Positions 17,380-25,278 of a stretch of DNA of 64,000 nt are shown here, piece after piece; positions within the stretch are counted from its first letter, which is position 1; each line of letters starts with the position of its first letter. Both the position numbers and the translations under genes were made by a program. Under the pieces are notes generated by a model. It worked only from the letters and a program-made list of their open reading frames with translations, did no database searches and was not told where the DNA came from. This DNA is from Geomonas sp. RF6. GTDB taxonomy: Bacteria; Desulfobacterota; Desulfuromonadia; Geobacterales; Geobacteraceae. The stretch is from assembly GCF_021044625.1 (NCBI RefSeq), contig NZ_CP087999.1:3245001-3309000 (forward strand), written 5' to 3'.

Positions 17380-17820
17380 GTGGATAAAAAGAGTTTCCTT
17401 TGGGGTGACTCACGACGGGAGAAGTCGCCATCCGGCAGGGTGGAGGACGAAAAGGTCATTCCTGTCGTGGAAGAGGAGTTGCGGGTAGGGAAAAGAGTGG
17501 TGGAAGACGGTGTTACCCGGGTCAAAAAGGTTGTTCATGAACGGGAAGAGACCGTGGATATGCCCCTTCTGAAGGAACAGGTGCATGTCGAGCGGGTGCC
17601 GATAAATGCGGTGATTGACGCACCGGTCGGGATCAGGCAGGAGGGTGACGTGACGGTGGTCCCTCTGATCGAGGAGGTTCTGGTGGTTGAGAAAAAGCTC
17701 CTCCTGAAGGAAGAGCTCCATATCACCAAGGAGCAGACCACCGTAAGGCAACCTCAGACAGAGGTGCTGAAGAGTGAGCAGGCGATTGTGGAGCATGTTG
17801 ATGAACCTCGAAAGAAGTAA
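17380..17820 (+). CDS. DUF2382 (YsnF/AvaK-type) stress protein
   Basis: A 146-residue charged protein built around a DUF2382 domain: EKVIPVVEEELRVGKRVV, VKKVVHEREETVDMPLLKEQ and EEVLVVEKKLLLKEELHITKEQ, with TTVRQPQTEVL near the end. DUF2382 proteins occur in stress-response and desiccation-related loci; their biochemical role is unknown. The GTG at 17380 follows AAGGGGAGACGGTC; an upstream in-frame TTG is less likely. It is the first of three same-strand genes (17380-19584) with short gaps. Confidence 0.8.
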   Translation: MDKKSFLWGDSRREKSPSGRVEDEKVIPVVEEELRVGKRVVEDGVTRVKKVVHEREETVDMPLLKEQVHVERVPINAVIDAPVGIRQEGDVTVVPLIEEVLVVEKKLLLKEELHITKEQTTVRQPQTEVLKSEQAIVEHVDEPRKK

Positions 17821-17881
17821 CCGTGCTGCAGGGAGCTTGGGCACGGCGGCAATCCGCCACACAGCAAGGAGGATTTAGCAT

Positions 17882-19351
17882 ATGGCAAAGACAGTCGTAG
17901 GCTTGATGGACAGCATGAGACAGGCTGAACTGGTCGTGCGCGACCTGGAGAGCAGCGGATTCGATAGAGGCTCCATAAACCTGGTAGGGAGCCATCGCGG
18001 TGGGACGACGGGAACAACCGGCGACGTGCACGAACTGAAGGATGAGAAAAAGAGCGCCACGGCGGAAGGGGCTGCGACAGGCGCCGGTGCGGGCGCGGCG
18101 GTCGGCGGGCTGGCAGGGTTTGTTGCAGGACTCACCGCTCTCACCATTCCCGGGATCGGACCTGCGCTCGCCCTCGGGCCTCTGGGTGCGGCCCTTGCTG
18201 GAGCCGGCATCGGTGCGGTGGCAGGCGGGGGTATCGGTGCCCTGATGAAGATGGGGGTGCCGGAGAAGGATGCCCATTACTATATGGAAGGTGTCAAGAG
18301 GGGGGGCGTCCTCGTGACGGTAACGTGCCCCGAAGACAGGGTCGATCACGCGGCGAACATCATGCAGAAGCATGGCGCGATCGACATAGACAGGACCGCG
18401 GAGCACTGGAAGAAGGAGGGGTGGACCGGCTTCCAGACCGAAGGGCACCGCGACGAGACGATCCACAGGACCGGCACGACGCGCGCCGAAGGGGTTGAGC
18501 GCACCGAAGGAATTGAGCGGGGCAGGGAAGATGTCCGGCTTTCGGAACGGGCCAACGAGGAGATTTCGCCGCGTCTGAAACAGGATATGGCTGATGAGCG
18601 CAGGGAGGGGCTGAACATCAGTCGCGACACCGCCCTTCCGGAGCGTGAGCGGAGCGACATGACCGGCCGCACCGGGCAGGAGCGGACCGAGATGACCGGC
18701 CGCACGGGGCAGGAGAGGGTTATTCCTGTAACCGAGGAGCAGGTCAAAGTCGGGAAACGTGAAGTCCCCGAGGGGATGGTGCGGGTGTACAGCCACATTG
18801 AATCCGTCCCCATCCAGGAGAATGTGTCGCTGCGCGAAGAGCACGCGAAGGTGGAGCGCCGGCCGGTGGATCGTCCGATTTCCGGAAGCGAGCGTGATGC
18901 CTTCAAGGAGGCGTCGGTAGAGGTTCGTGAAATGAGGGAAGAGCCCGTGGTATCGAAAGAGGCACGGGTGAAGGAAGAGGTGCTGGTAGGGAAGGAAACG
19001 AGCCAGCGGATGGAGACTGTCAGCGAAACGGCACGCCAGACGAGGGTAGACGTGGACCGCAGCGGCGAGGGGCGGCAGCACGGCATGGCCGCCACAGGGC
19101 TCAATGCCGAGGACGAGGATTTCCGCAGGCATTACCAGAGCATGTACGGCGGCAAGGGTGACTTTGAAGCGTACCGCTCCGCCTATCATTATGCCGATGA
19201 AGATAAAGAGGCTGCCCGCTTCCAAGGACGGGATTGGTCGGAGGTGGAAGAAGACCTGCACCGCTCGTGGGACAGGAATCATCCTGCCGGCAGCTGGGCG
19301 CAGTTTAAGGAAGCGATCCGCTACGGGTGGAACAAGAAGCGTCACATCTAG
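17882..19351 (+). CDS. General-stress-protein-17M-like/glycine-zipper/DUF2382 fusion
   Basis: A 489-residue mosaic. Residues ~1-45 (KTVVGLMDSMRQAELVVRDL) resemble the general stress protein 17M fold. A Gly/Ala zipper follows at ~60-120 (GAATGAGAGAAVGGLAGFV and ALAGAGIGAVAGGGIGALM), then KDAHYYMEGVKRGGVLVTV. A charged stretch holds two tandem MTGRTGQER units (~260-280). A DUF2382 domain begins ERVIPVTEEQVKVGKREV. The end (~425-480) has a WSEVEEDLHRSW helix typical of proteins paired with DUF2382. The hydrophobic zipper could insert in or associate with membranes. The ATG is preceded by AAGGAGGATTTAGCAT. Co-transcription with both neighbours is likely. Confidence 0.8.
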   Translation: MAKTVVGLMDSMRQAELVVRDLESSGFDRGSINLVGSHRGGTTGTTGDVHELKDEKKSATAEGAATGAGAGAAVGGLAGFVAGLTALTIPGIGPALALGPLGAALAGAGIGAVAGGGIGALMKMGVPEKDAHYYMEGVKRGGVLVTVTCPEDRVDHAANIMQKHGAIDIDRTAEHWKKEGWTGFQTEGHRDETIHRTGTTRAEGVERTEGIERGREDVRLSERANEEISPRLKQDMADERREGLNISRDTALPERERSDMTGRTGQERTEMTGRTGQERVIPVTEEQVKVGKREVPEGMVRVYSHIESVPIQENVSLREEHAKVERRPVDRPISGSERDAFKEASVEVREMREEPVVSKEARVKEEVLVGKETSQRMETVSETARQTRVDVDRSGEGRQHGMAATGLNAEDEDFRRHYQSMYGGKGDFEAYRSAYHYADEDKEAARFQGRDWSEVEEDLHRSWDRNHPAGSWAQFKEAIRYGWNKKRHI

Positions 19352-19395
19352 CAGGTGACCTGCCAGGAGCACCGTCCCTGGTCAAGGAGGAGTAA

Positions 19396-19584
19396 ATGCC
19401 AAAGGTGTATCCGACTCCAACTGGAACGGAGAAGGGCGGCACGGAGCATAAGGACACCGGAGTGAAGAAGACGTTTGGTGTCTATGACAAGCCCGCGCGG
19501 ACTTCTTCACCGGCGATGATAGCCGCCGTGGTAATCGCGGCGATAGTAATTTTCCTTGTAATAATGATGCTGATGCGGCAGTAG
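19396..19584 (+). CDS. Small single-pass membrane protein
   Basis: A 62-residue protein with a polar N-terminus (residues 1-38) and one C-terminal membrane helix (about 40-60, MIAAVVIAAIVIFLVIMMLM). It starts 44 bp after the DUF2382 fusion with a strong site, CAAGGAGGAGTAA. No family is recognised. As the last gene of the stress cluster it may anchor or partner the DUF2382 proteins at the membrane, which is inferred from position only. A terminator follows. Confidence 0.7.
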   Translation: MPKVYPTPTGTEKGGTEHKDTGVKKTFGVYDKPARTSSPAMIAAVVIAAIVIFLVIMMLMRQ

Positions 19585-19616
19585 GAAGGGAGTTTAGCTC
19601 CCGAAACTGCAATAGA

Positions 19617-19668
19617 AATCGGCAAGGCGCCGTCGCTCGAAAGGGCGCGGGCTTTGCCGATTTTCTTG
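19617..19668 (+). terminator. Terminator of the DUF2382 cluster
   Basis: AATCGGCAAGGC pairs with GCTTTGCCGATT around an internal GC-rich loop and is followed by TTCTTG. Confidence 0.65.
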
Positions 19669-19737
19669 TTATCAGGGTGATTCCGGGAGAGCATTGGTGC
19701 CTGTGCTCCAGCGCGTGCCGGCTCCCGAATCACGCGC

Positions 19738-19895
19738 CTCTCGTTCCGAAGCTCCAGCTTTGGAACGGGCTTGCCCGCGAGGCTCTGCCTCGCCACCTAC
19801 GCCATTACCGTTATCCGCTGACGCGGATGCAAAGCCGGAGCTTCGCATCCAGGGTGCGTCCCCAAGGTGGACCTTGGGAACGAGTATCTAGTCGC
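19738..19895. repeat. GTTCC-AAGCTCCAGCTT-GGAAC-type dispersed repeat
   Basis: CTCGTTCCGAAGCTCCAGCTTTGGAACGGG is a clear inverted repeat, followed by a GGCTCTGCCTCGCC hairpin, GATGCAAAGCCGGAGCTTCGCATCC and CCCAAGGTGGACCTTGGGAACG. It resembles intergenic hairpin clusters common in this group. No gene is visible in 19585-19905. Confidence 0.6.
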
Positions 19896-19905
19896 CTCCA
19901 TCTCG

Positions 19906-21150
19906 CTACGGATACTCCTCCAGAAAATCCATCTCCTTGTGAAAAGTCTCCTGAAGCCTCCAGAGGGAGAAGAGCGCAACTGCCATGCAGATCGCCCCGA
20001 CGCACCAGGCCCCCCTCTCCAGCCCCATGCTCTGCCGGAAGAGCTGAAAGAGCATCGTTATGGGGATCACCATGCCGCGCACGAAATTCGGCACGGTGGT
20101 GGCGACGGTGGCTCGAAGATTGGTGCCGAATTGCTCCGCCGCTATCGTCACGAAGATCGCCCAGTACCCGCTGGCGAAGCCGAGAAAGGTGCAGATCGCG
20201 TAGAAGCTCGACGCTTCAGCCCCCCCCGCCATGAAATACCCCACCACCCCCATTACCGTCAGCCCAAGGAAAATGAGGACGACGCGGCGACGGCTCTTCA
20301 GGAGCTGGCTCAGCACTCCGCTTGCGACATCCCCGAACACCAGACCCAGGTAGCAGTACATGACGGCATTTCCTGCGCTGATGCTCCCCCTGATGCCGAG
20401 GGCCTTCGCGAATTCCGGGGAGAAGGTGATGAGGATGCCGACGACAAACCAGGTGGGGACGCCGATCATGATGGAGTGGAAGAAGCGGCCAAAGCGGTCG
20501 GTGCTGGTAAAGAGCGACAGAAAGTCGCCACGCCGCACGGCGCTCTCCTCCAAGCCGCGAAACATCCCGCTCTCTGCGACCTTGAGGCGCAGGACCAGCA
20601 GGAGGAGCCCCAGCACGCCGCCGATGACGAAGGCGCTGCGCCAGTCGAACTGCTTCGCTATGAAGTTCGCGAGGATTGCTCCGGATACCCCGACGGACGC
20701 GACGATCATCGTCCCGTACCCGCGCATCGTCTTTCGCAGCACCTCGCTTACCAGGGTGATCCCCGCGCCGAGCTCTCCGGCAAGGCCGACGCCGGCGAGG
20801 AAGCGCAGGCAGGCGTAGGAGGGGAGGGTATGGACCATTGCATTGCCGAGATTGGCAAGGGAGTAGAGGCAGATGGAGCCAAACATGATCTTCAGCCGCC
20901 CCTTGCGGTCTCCGAGGACACCCCAGAGTATCCCTCCCATGAGCATCCCGGCCATCTGCATGTTCAACAGGAAGACGCCGCGGTTGATGAGCTCCTGCCC
21001 GGTAAGCCCGAGGTCCTTCAGGCTTTCGACCCGGATGATGCTGAAAAGGACCAGGTCGTAGATGTCCACGAAGTATCCTAGGGCGGCCACGATGACCGGC
21101 ATGCTGAAAATCTGCGCTGCCACTTCTCGCGGGGTGTGGCGATCGGTCAT
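19906..21150 (-). CDS. MFS transporter (metabolite:H+ symporter type)
   Basis: A 414-residue major-facilitator protein with about 12 membrane segments. The loop-2/3 signature GVLGDRKGRLKIMFGS is intact and a long central loop (VAESGMFRGLEESAVRR) is present. VGLAGELGAGITLVSE and the E-S-G-M-F motif resemble the sugar/dicarboxylate:proton symporter group (ProP/KgtP/ShiA-like). The substrate cannot be told from sequence. The start at 21150 (MTDRHTPREV) is preceded by AAGGAGAACTGC; 33 further in-frame codons upstream overlap a tandem repeat and are rejected. Confidence 0.85.
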   Translation of the reverse strand: MTDRHTPREVAAQIFSMPVIVAALGYFVDIYDLVLFSIIRVESLKDLGLTGQELINRGVFLLNMQMAGMLMGGILWGVLGDRKGRLKIMFGSICLYSLANLGNAMVHTLPSYACLRFLAGVGLAGELGAGITLVSEVLRKTMRGYGTMIVASVGVSGAILANFIAKQFDWRSAFVIGGVLGLLLLVLRLKVAESGMFRGLEESAVRRGDFLSLFTSTDRFGRFFHSIMIGVPTWFVVGILITFSPEFAKALGIRGSISAGNAVMYCYLGLVFGDVASGVLSQLLKSRRRVVLIFLGLTVMGVVGYFMAGGAEASSFYAICTFLGFASGYWAIFVTIAAEQFGTNLRATVATTVPNFVRGMVIPITMLFQLFRQSMGLERGAWCVGAICMAVALFSLWRLQETFHKEMDFLEEYP

Positions 21151-21251
21151 GCAGTTCTCCTTCGGGAAAGTGTGCGGCATCTTATTTACTTTCCGATGCG
21201 ATGTCAATGAAGGGGCCTGCCTGTTGACGGCAAAACCGACGGACCGCAAAG

Positions 21252-21287
21252 ACGCAAAGGACGCAAAGGACGCAAAGGACGCAAAGG
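21252..21287. repeat. Four tandem copies of ACGCAAAGG
   Basis: Four perfect 9-bp units, with a degenerate one (CCGCAAAG) before them, lie in the gap upstream of the MFS gene. The unit spelled in the ribosomal-site-poor ORFs as DAKDAKDAK is not coding. Confidence 0.85.
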
Positions 21288-21544
21288 GAAACGCGCCGCA
21301 ACGGGGGGAAGAGATCGGTTGTAATGCTTAAAGAGTGTCTCGCTCTTTGCCGCTTATCCTCAAGCTGACAGTCAGGACGATTCGTCTTCGCTATTACAAA
21401 CCGCTGCACTACTGTATCAATTCGGTCTGCCGAATTTCTCTGCAACTTGTCTCTTTCACAGGGATCCTTCCTCCCTATTTCACTCTTTCTCTAATTATGT
21501 CGCCATACTACATCTTTACTTTTGCCGGTTTCTTTTCACTCAAC

Positions 21545-21553
21545 TGCTATACT
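21545..21553 (+). promoter_or_regulatory. Extended -10 promoter for the riboswitch leader
   Basis: TGCTATACT matches an extended -10 (TGn TATACT). A poor -35 (TTGCCG, 21522-21527) lies at a long 20-bp spacing. It would start the transcript near 21560, just ahead of the aptamer. Confidence 0.5.
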
Positions 21554-21567
21554 TTTTCTAGAAAAGA

Positions 21568-21686
21568 CGGGGATAACGAAAAGCCATGCCGTTCGCGAGG
21601 ACGGTGCGGAAAGCCGTAAGGGTCTCACGAAGACAGCCAGGCTGCCGAAACATCCATCCGGATCAACGGCCCTGGCTTTGTCTTTT
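21568..21686 (+). ncRNA. Candidate GEMM-type cyclic-dinucleotide riboswitch with terminator
   Basis: The aptamer-like part (about 21568-21650) has an A-rich segment (AACGAAAAGCC), a hairpin GCCGTTC-GCGA-GGACGGT capped by a GNRA tetraloop, the strongly GEMM-like GCGGAAAGCC, and a second hairpin (GGTCT..AGAC) leading to AGCCAGGCTGCCG. AGACAGCCAGG (21631-21641) can instead pair over 11 positions with CCTGGCTTTGTCT (21671-21683), followed by TTT, which makes a competing terminator. The layout predicts a switch in which aptamer folding permits read-through. Whether the ligand is c-di-GMP or 3',3'-cGAMP cannot be decided here, and the P1 pairing is weak. Confidence 0.58.
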
Positions 21687-21741
21687 GAAGCCATGCCGAT
21701 ATCCTCTGTATTTGACGGGTAGAATGCCCAAGTGAGGCCTT

Positions 21742-22788
21742 ATGACTCTTGTCATCAAAGTCGTAGGTAGTGAAGACAATCAGAGGTGGGATGATTTTGT
21801 GACTGCGAGCCCAAACGGCTCCATCTATCACCACTCCGCATGGCGCACCGTTCTGGAGACGACATACGGCTACCGCCCCCTCTACCTGGCTCTGGAGCAC
21901 ACGGGATCGCGGGAGTTCCACGGCGTGTACCCCTTCATGCTGGTGCAGAGCAGGTTCACCGGCGACCGGCTGGTGTCGTTGCCGTTCACGTCGTTCTGTC
22001 CCCCCCTTGTCCCGCACGATGCGGTGGCGGACATGGTGCGCTACAACCTGCAGAAAAACCCGGAGATTCAGTATCTCGAGCTGAAGTCGGGAGACCCTTT
22101 GCACGACGTGCCTGACTTTTTGGTCGAGCACTGCAGCCACGTCACGCACATGCTCGACCTGCGCCCCGGGGAATCGAAGGTGTACCAGAAGTTTCATTCC
22201 ACCAGCATCCGGCAGAGGATCCGCCGGGCCGAGAAGAACGGTTTCCGCGTGCGCCTTGCAAAGGATGTGGAGGACCTGAAAGGCTTCTACCGGTTGCACA
22301 TCGGCATCCGGAAGAAACACGGGCTCCCTCCCCACCCCTTCAAGTTCTTCCGCAACATGTGGCATGAGCTGGCGCCCAGGAACCTCCTCTTCGTTCCGCT
22401 GCTCGAGTACCAGGGGAGGGTGATCGCCGCCGCCTTCACCCTCAAGTTCAGGGACACCTTCACCTACGAGTACAGCGCGTCCGATGAGGCGTACCTCAAC
22501 CTCTCACCCAACCAGATGCTCATCTGGGAGGTGATCAAGATCGCCTGCAGCGAAGGGGCCAGCTACTTCGACTTCGGCAGGTCGTCCCTCGACAACCCTT
22601 CGCTCATCGAGTTCAAGGAGCGCTGGGGGGCGGAGAAGCTGGCGCTGTCGTACTACTACTATCCGAAGATGAACAAGGTCGGTATGGAAGGAAGTCTCGG
22701 GCGCCGCATCCTGAACCGCGCCAACCGCATCCTGCCGAGGGCGTTGCTGCAGATGGAAGGGGAGCTTGTCTACCGGCACCTGGGGTAG
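21742..22788 (+). CDS. FemAB-like GNAT-fold acyltransferase
   Basis: A 348-residue protein of the FemAB/peptidoglycan-bridge or exosortase-associated FemAB-like group. It has a double GNAT fold: WDDFVTASPNGSIYHHSAWR at the N-terminus is typical, RRAEKNGFRVRLAKDVEDL precedes the second half, and NQMLIWEVIKIACSEGASYFDFGRSS matches the C-terminal conserved segment (DFGRS). Such enzymes transfer aminoacyl or acyl groups to cell-envelope or polysaccharide substrates; the donor and acceptor here are unknown. The ATG follows AGTGAGGCCTT and lies downstream of the candidate riboswitch. The DegT-type gene follows after 44 bp. Confidence 0.85.
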   Translation: MTLVIKVVGSEDNQRWDDFVTASPNGSIYHHSAWRTVLETTYGYRPLYLALEHTGSREFHGVYPFMLVQSRFTGDRLVSLPFTSFCPPLVPHDAVADMVRYNLQKNPEIQYLELKSGDPLHDVPDFLVEHCSHVTHMLDLRPGESKVYQKFHSTSIRQRIRRAEKNGFRVRLAKDVEDLKGFYRLHIGIRKKHGLPPHPFKFFRNMWHELAPRNLLFVPLLEYQGRVIAAAFTLKFRDTFTYEYSASDEAYLNLSPNQMLIWEVIKIACSEGASYFDFGRSSLDNPSLIEFKERWGAEKLALSYYYYPKMNKVGMEGSLGRRILNRANRILPRALLQMEGELVYRHLG

Positions 22789-22832
22789 CAGGAGAGTGTG
22801 ACGCCGAGACAGCCAAAACGAGGAGGATTACC

Positions 22833-24224
22833 GTGAACCAGACATCCAGCAGGGGGGGGGCGCGAGGTCGCCTGACTCTCCCTATTTTACCCCGGCGCCA
22901 TCATGCCCTGCTCGGGGGGACGGTCGACTATGACGACTGCCTCTGCGCGGTGCAGCATCTGCTCGATCCGCGAAAGCTCGTGCAGGGAGAGTCGCTCGCG
23001 CGCTACGAGACGGAGTTTGCCCGCACCATCGGGGTAAAGTACGGCATAAGCTTTTCCAGCGGACGCGTCGGTCTCTACGGCCTGTTGCGCGCGCTCGGAG
23101 TAGAGACGGAAGACGAGGTCCTGCTCCAGGCTCCGACGCATATAGTGGTGGCAAATGCCATCCGCTACACCGGCGCGACCCCGATCTATGTCGACTGCCT
23201 GCCGCAGAACTACAACATGGACATGGCCGACGCGGAGCGAAAGGTCACCCCCCGCTGCAAGGTACTCCTGCTGCAGCACACCTTCGGGATACCGGCACAG
23301 CTTACCGAGGCGCAGGAGTTTGCCAGGCGCCACGGCCTCGTGCTCATCGAGGACTGCGTGCACGCCCTCGGCTCGCGTTTCAACGGCAGGCCGGTGGGGA
23401 GTTTCGGGCGGGCCGCCTTCTTCAGTACTGAGGAGACGAAGACAATCTCCACCACCATGGGGGGGATGGTGGTGACGGACGATCCGCAGCTGGCGGAAAA
23501 GATGCGGGAATTTCAGGCGGAATGCGCCCCTCCACCACCTGCGCTGGCAGCGCGCTACCTGGTGAAGCTCCTCATGTACTTTGTTCTGGGGCACCCGTGG
23601 ATCCACTACTACAGCCGTGCCACCTATGAGCTGCTCGGCAAGCGCCTGCCATTGCCGAGGCCGACGGTGCGCGATGAGCTCCTCGGGCTGAAACCGTGGC
23701 GCTACGAGCAGAGGCTGAGCAACGCGCAGGCGGCAGTGGGACTGTGCCAGCTGGCCGACCTCGGCCGAATCGTCGCGCACCGCCGCAGCATCTCGGAGTA
23801 TTACCACGGGGCGCTTGGCGCACTCGGGTACGCGGTGCCGGTACTCCCTGCGGGGGCGGAACCTGCCTATGTGCGCTTTCCGGTATGGGTGGCGGACCGG
23901 GCCCAGCTGGTGCGGCTTTCCACCTCGCGCCTCGTGCTCGGCACCTGGTTCACCTCCGTCCTTGAAGAGGCGATGACCCCGGAGTGCGGTGGCTATATCA
24001 AAGGCTCCTGCCCCAATGCGGAGGAGGCGGCGAGGCACCTGGTGAACCTCCCCACCCATCCGCGCATCACGGCGGCCGATGCCCGTGACCTCGTCGCGCT
24101 CTTCCGGAGCGAGGCGATGGCGCAGGCAATACCCGTTGTGCCGGTTTCTCAACTGAAGGGGGGAAATGAGGAGAGAGTGCCGCGACGGGTGAGTGAGCCG
24201 CGCGCCCACTCCCCTTTCCTGTAG
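22833..24224 (+). CDS. DegT/DnrJ/EryC1-family PLP-dependent aminotransferase
   Basis: A 463-residue fold-type-I PLP enzyme of the sugar aminotransferase family. GVKYGISFSSGRVGLYGLLRAL, TPIYVDCLPQNYNMD and VLIEDCVHALGSRFNGRPVG (Asp/His of the cofactor pocket) are visible. FFSTEETKTISTTMGGMVVT holds the expected Schiff-base Lys in the SxxxTK context. It probably aminates a nucleotide-linked keto-sugar for surface polysaccharide, in line with the FemAB-type partner, but no other glycan gene is in view. The GTG start is preceded by GAGGAGGATTACC. The last ~30 residues are low-complexity and not conserved in the family. Confidence 0.85.
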   Translation: MNQTSSRGGARGRLTLPILPRRHHALLGGTVDYDDCLCAVQHLLDPRKLVQGESLARYETEFARTIGVKYGISFSSGRVGLYGLLRALGVETEDEVLLQAPTHIVVANAIRYTGATPIYVDCLPQNYNMDMADAERKVTPRCKVLLLQHTFGIPAQLTEAQEFARRHGLVLIEDCVHALGSRFNGRPVGSFGRAAFFSTEETKTISTTMGGMVVTDDPQLAEKMREFQAECAPPPPALAARYLVKLLMYFVLGHPWIHYYSRATYELLGKRLPLPRPTVRDELLGLKPWRYEQRLSNAQAAVGLCQLADLGRIVAHRRSISEYYHGALGALGYAVPVLPAGAEPAYVRFPVWVADRAQLVRLSTSRLVLGTWFTSVLEEAMTPECGGYIKGSCPNAEEAARHLVNLPTHPRITAADARDLVALFRSEAMAQAIPVVPVSQLKGGNEERVPRRVSEPRAHSPFL

Positions 24225-24254
24225 GGAGTGGCGATGCCGTATTGACAGGCGGGA

Positions 24255-24590
24255 CTATTCTGCGGGGGGAGCACTCTCCTCCCGCTCGGGCAACGGCACG
24301 AGTATGAAATTGTCGTCGTGGGTTGCATGAAAGAGGGCGAAGAGGGTGCCCTCTTTCTCTATCTGGTCCACGACTTCCGCGACCCGAATTCCCAGCGCTT
24401 CCGCGTACTCCTTTGGAGGAACCATTACATACCCTTCGTGGTGCAGCTTCGCGGCCACGGACGAAAAAGACAGCCACGACTCCAGCTCCATCACGTTTTC
24501 CTGAGGCCCTCGCATCACATACTGCCCGAAGTCATACCTGCTATCCAGCCGCATTGCGGACGTCCTGATCTGTTCCAGAGTGAACTTCAT
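24255..24590 (-). CDS. Hypothetical protein, 111 residues
   Basis: No family recognised. The protein (MKFTLEQIRTSAMRLDS onward) is a mostly helical, acidic, cytoplasmic-looking protein with GYVMVPPKEYAEALGI followed by VAEVVDQIEKEGTLFALFH, a pattern compatible with a small winged-helix or regulatory fold. The start at 24590 follows CGGAGGAGCCTC; upstream codons in frame run into the tRNA gene and are rejected. Confidence 0.65.
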   Translation of the reverse strand: MKFTLEQIRTSAMRLDSRYDFGQYVMRGPQENVMELESWLSFSSVAAKLHHEGYVMVPPKEYAEALGIRVAEVVDQIEKEGTLFALFHATHDDNFILVPLPEREESAPPAE

Positions 24591-24800
24591 GAGGCTCCTC
24601 CGGTGCCTGCCCCTCCGAGGCAAGATGGAACGGGGGGGCGGGGGCATTTCTTGGTAACCACCTGAAAAAGTGTAGCACCAGACGGTGCTTTCTTCACTGG
24701 GAGAGGCGTGAGCTGCAGCAGTAATCCAGGTGGGCGCGCACAGATGGTGGCGTGTGCGGCAGGTGCGTGCGGGATTTTGAAAGTGTGGAGCTTGAAAAGC

Positions 24801-24876
24801 TGGAGCCGGCGGGAGGACTTGAACACCCCATCTGCTGAATACCATTCAGCCGTTCTACCAATTGAACTACACCGGC
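24801..24876 (-). tRNA. tRNA-Thr (anticodon GGT)
   Basis: The 76-nt minus-strand sequence folds as a standard cloverleaf with encoded CCA: acceptor GCCGGTG/CGCCGGC (one G.T), D-arm GTTC..GAAC, anticodon arm GCTGA-ATGGTAT-TCAGC and T-loop TTCAAGT. Loop positions 34-36 read GGT, which decodes ACC (Thr). Oddities are a T-C mismatch in the T-stem (GGGTG/CCTCC) and A32/T38 in the anticodon loop, both uncommon in Thr tRNAs. Confidence 0.8.
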
Positions 24877-24982
24877 TTGAGAAGATCTACCAAGGGAAGG
24901 TTTGTTGCAACGTTCAGACAAAACTGATGATACCCGATCCTGGATAGATGGCAACTCAGGCAAAAAAAATCGTGTCGAAACT

Positions 24983-25153
24983 CTACTGGGCCTTCTCGTT
25001 GATCTGCACGAAGTCGTCTTCGGTCGTTGCTTTCTTGAAGTTCCTGATCCCGCTGCCGAGGGCTTGCCCCAACTGCGGGATCTTCCCGGGTCCTACGACG
25101 ATGAGGGCTATGACTGCGATAATTATGAGTTCCGGCATTCCTAATCCGAACAT
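24983..25153 (-). CDS. tatA: TatA/E-family twin-arginine translocase subunit
   Basis: A 56-residue TatA-type protein: [20 protein letters not shown] gives the N-terminal membrane helix, followed by the conserved [22 protein letters not shown] hinge and amphipathic helix, and a short acidic tail. TatA oligomers form the pore of the Tat system with TatC (not in this window). The start is chosen at MFGLGMPEL after GCGGAGAACACC. It lies 125 bp downstream of the Tat-signal fumarase gene on the same strand, with a REP-like hairpin between. This placement suggests that it serves, or is made with, that exported enzyme. Confidence 0.9.
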   Translation of the reverse strand: MFGLGMPELIIIAVIALIVVGPGKIPQLGQALGSGIRNFKKATTEDDFVQINEKAQ

Positions 25154-25191
25154 GGTGTTCTCCGCTTGTCTCGAGTGTATGGTGTATGAAA

Positions 25192-25224
25192 TGTAGGCCG
25201 GAATAAGCGCAAGCGTTTCCGGCA
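25192..25224. repeat. REP-like palindrome
   Basis: TGTAGGCCGGAATAAGCGCAAGCGTTTCCGGCA, a single-arm copy of the family described at 13389, sits between the fumarase and tatA genes, where it could stabilise or attenuate a joint transcript. Confidence 0.85.
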
Positions 25225-25278
25225 TTACCTGGGCAGCCGCTCCCCCTCCACCAGGAAGAGGGAGCAGCTGCGCCGTCC

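Noticed and set aside
21151-21249. 33-codon N-terminal extension of the MFS transporter
   Set aside because: No transporter similarity and no ribosome site, whereas AAGGAGAACTGC precedes the ATG at 21150.
24591-24845. N-terminal extension of the 111-residue hypothetical protein to 196 residues
   Set aside because: The extension is read from the tRNA-Thr gene and its flank; the ATG at 24590 has a good ribosome site.
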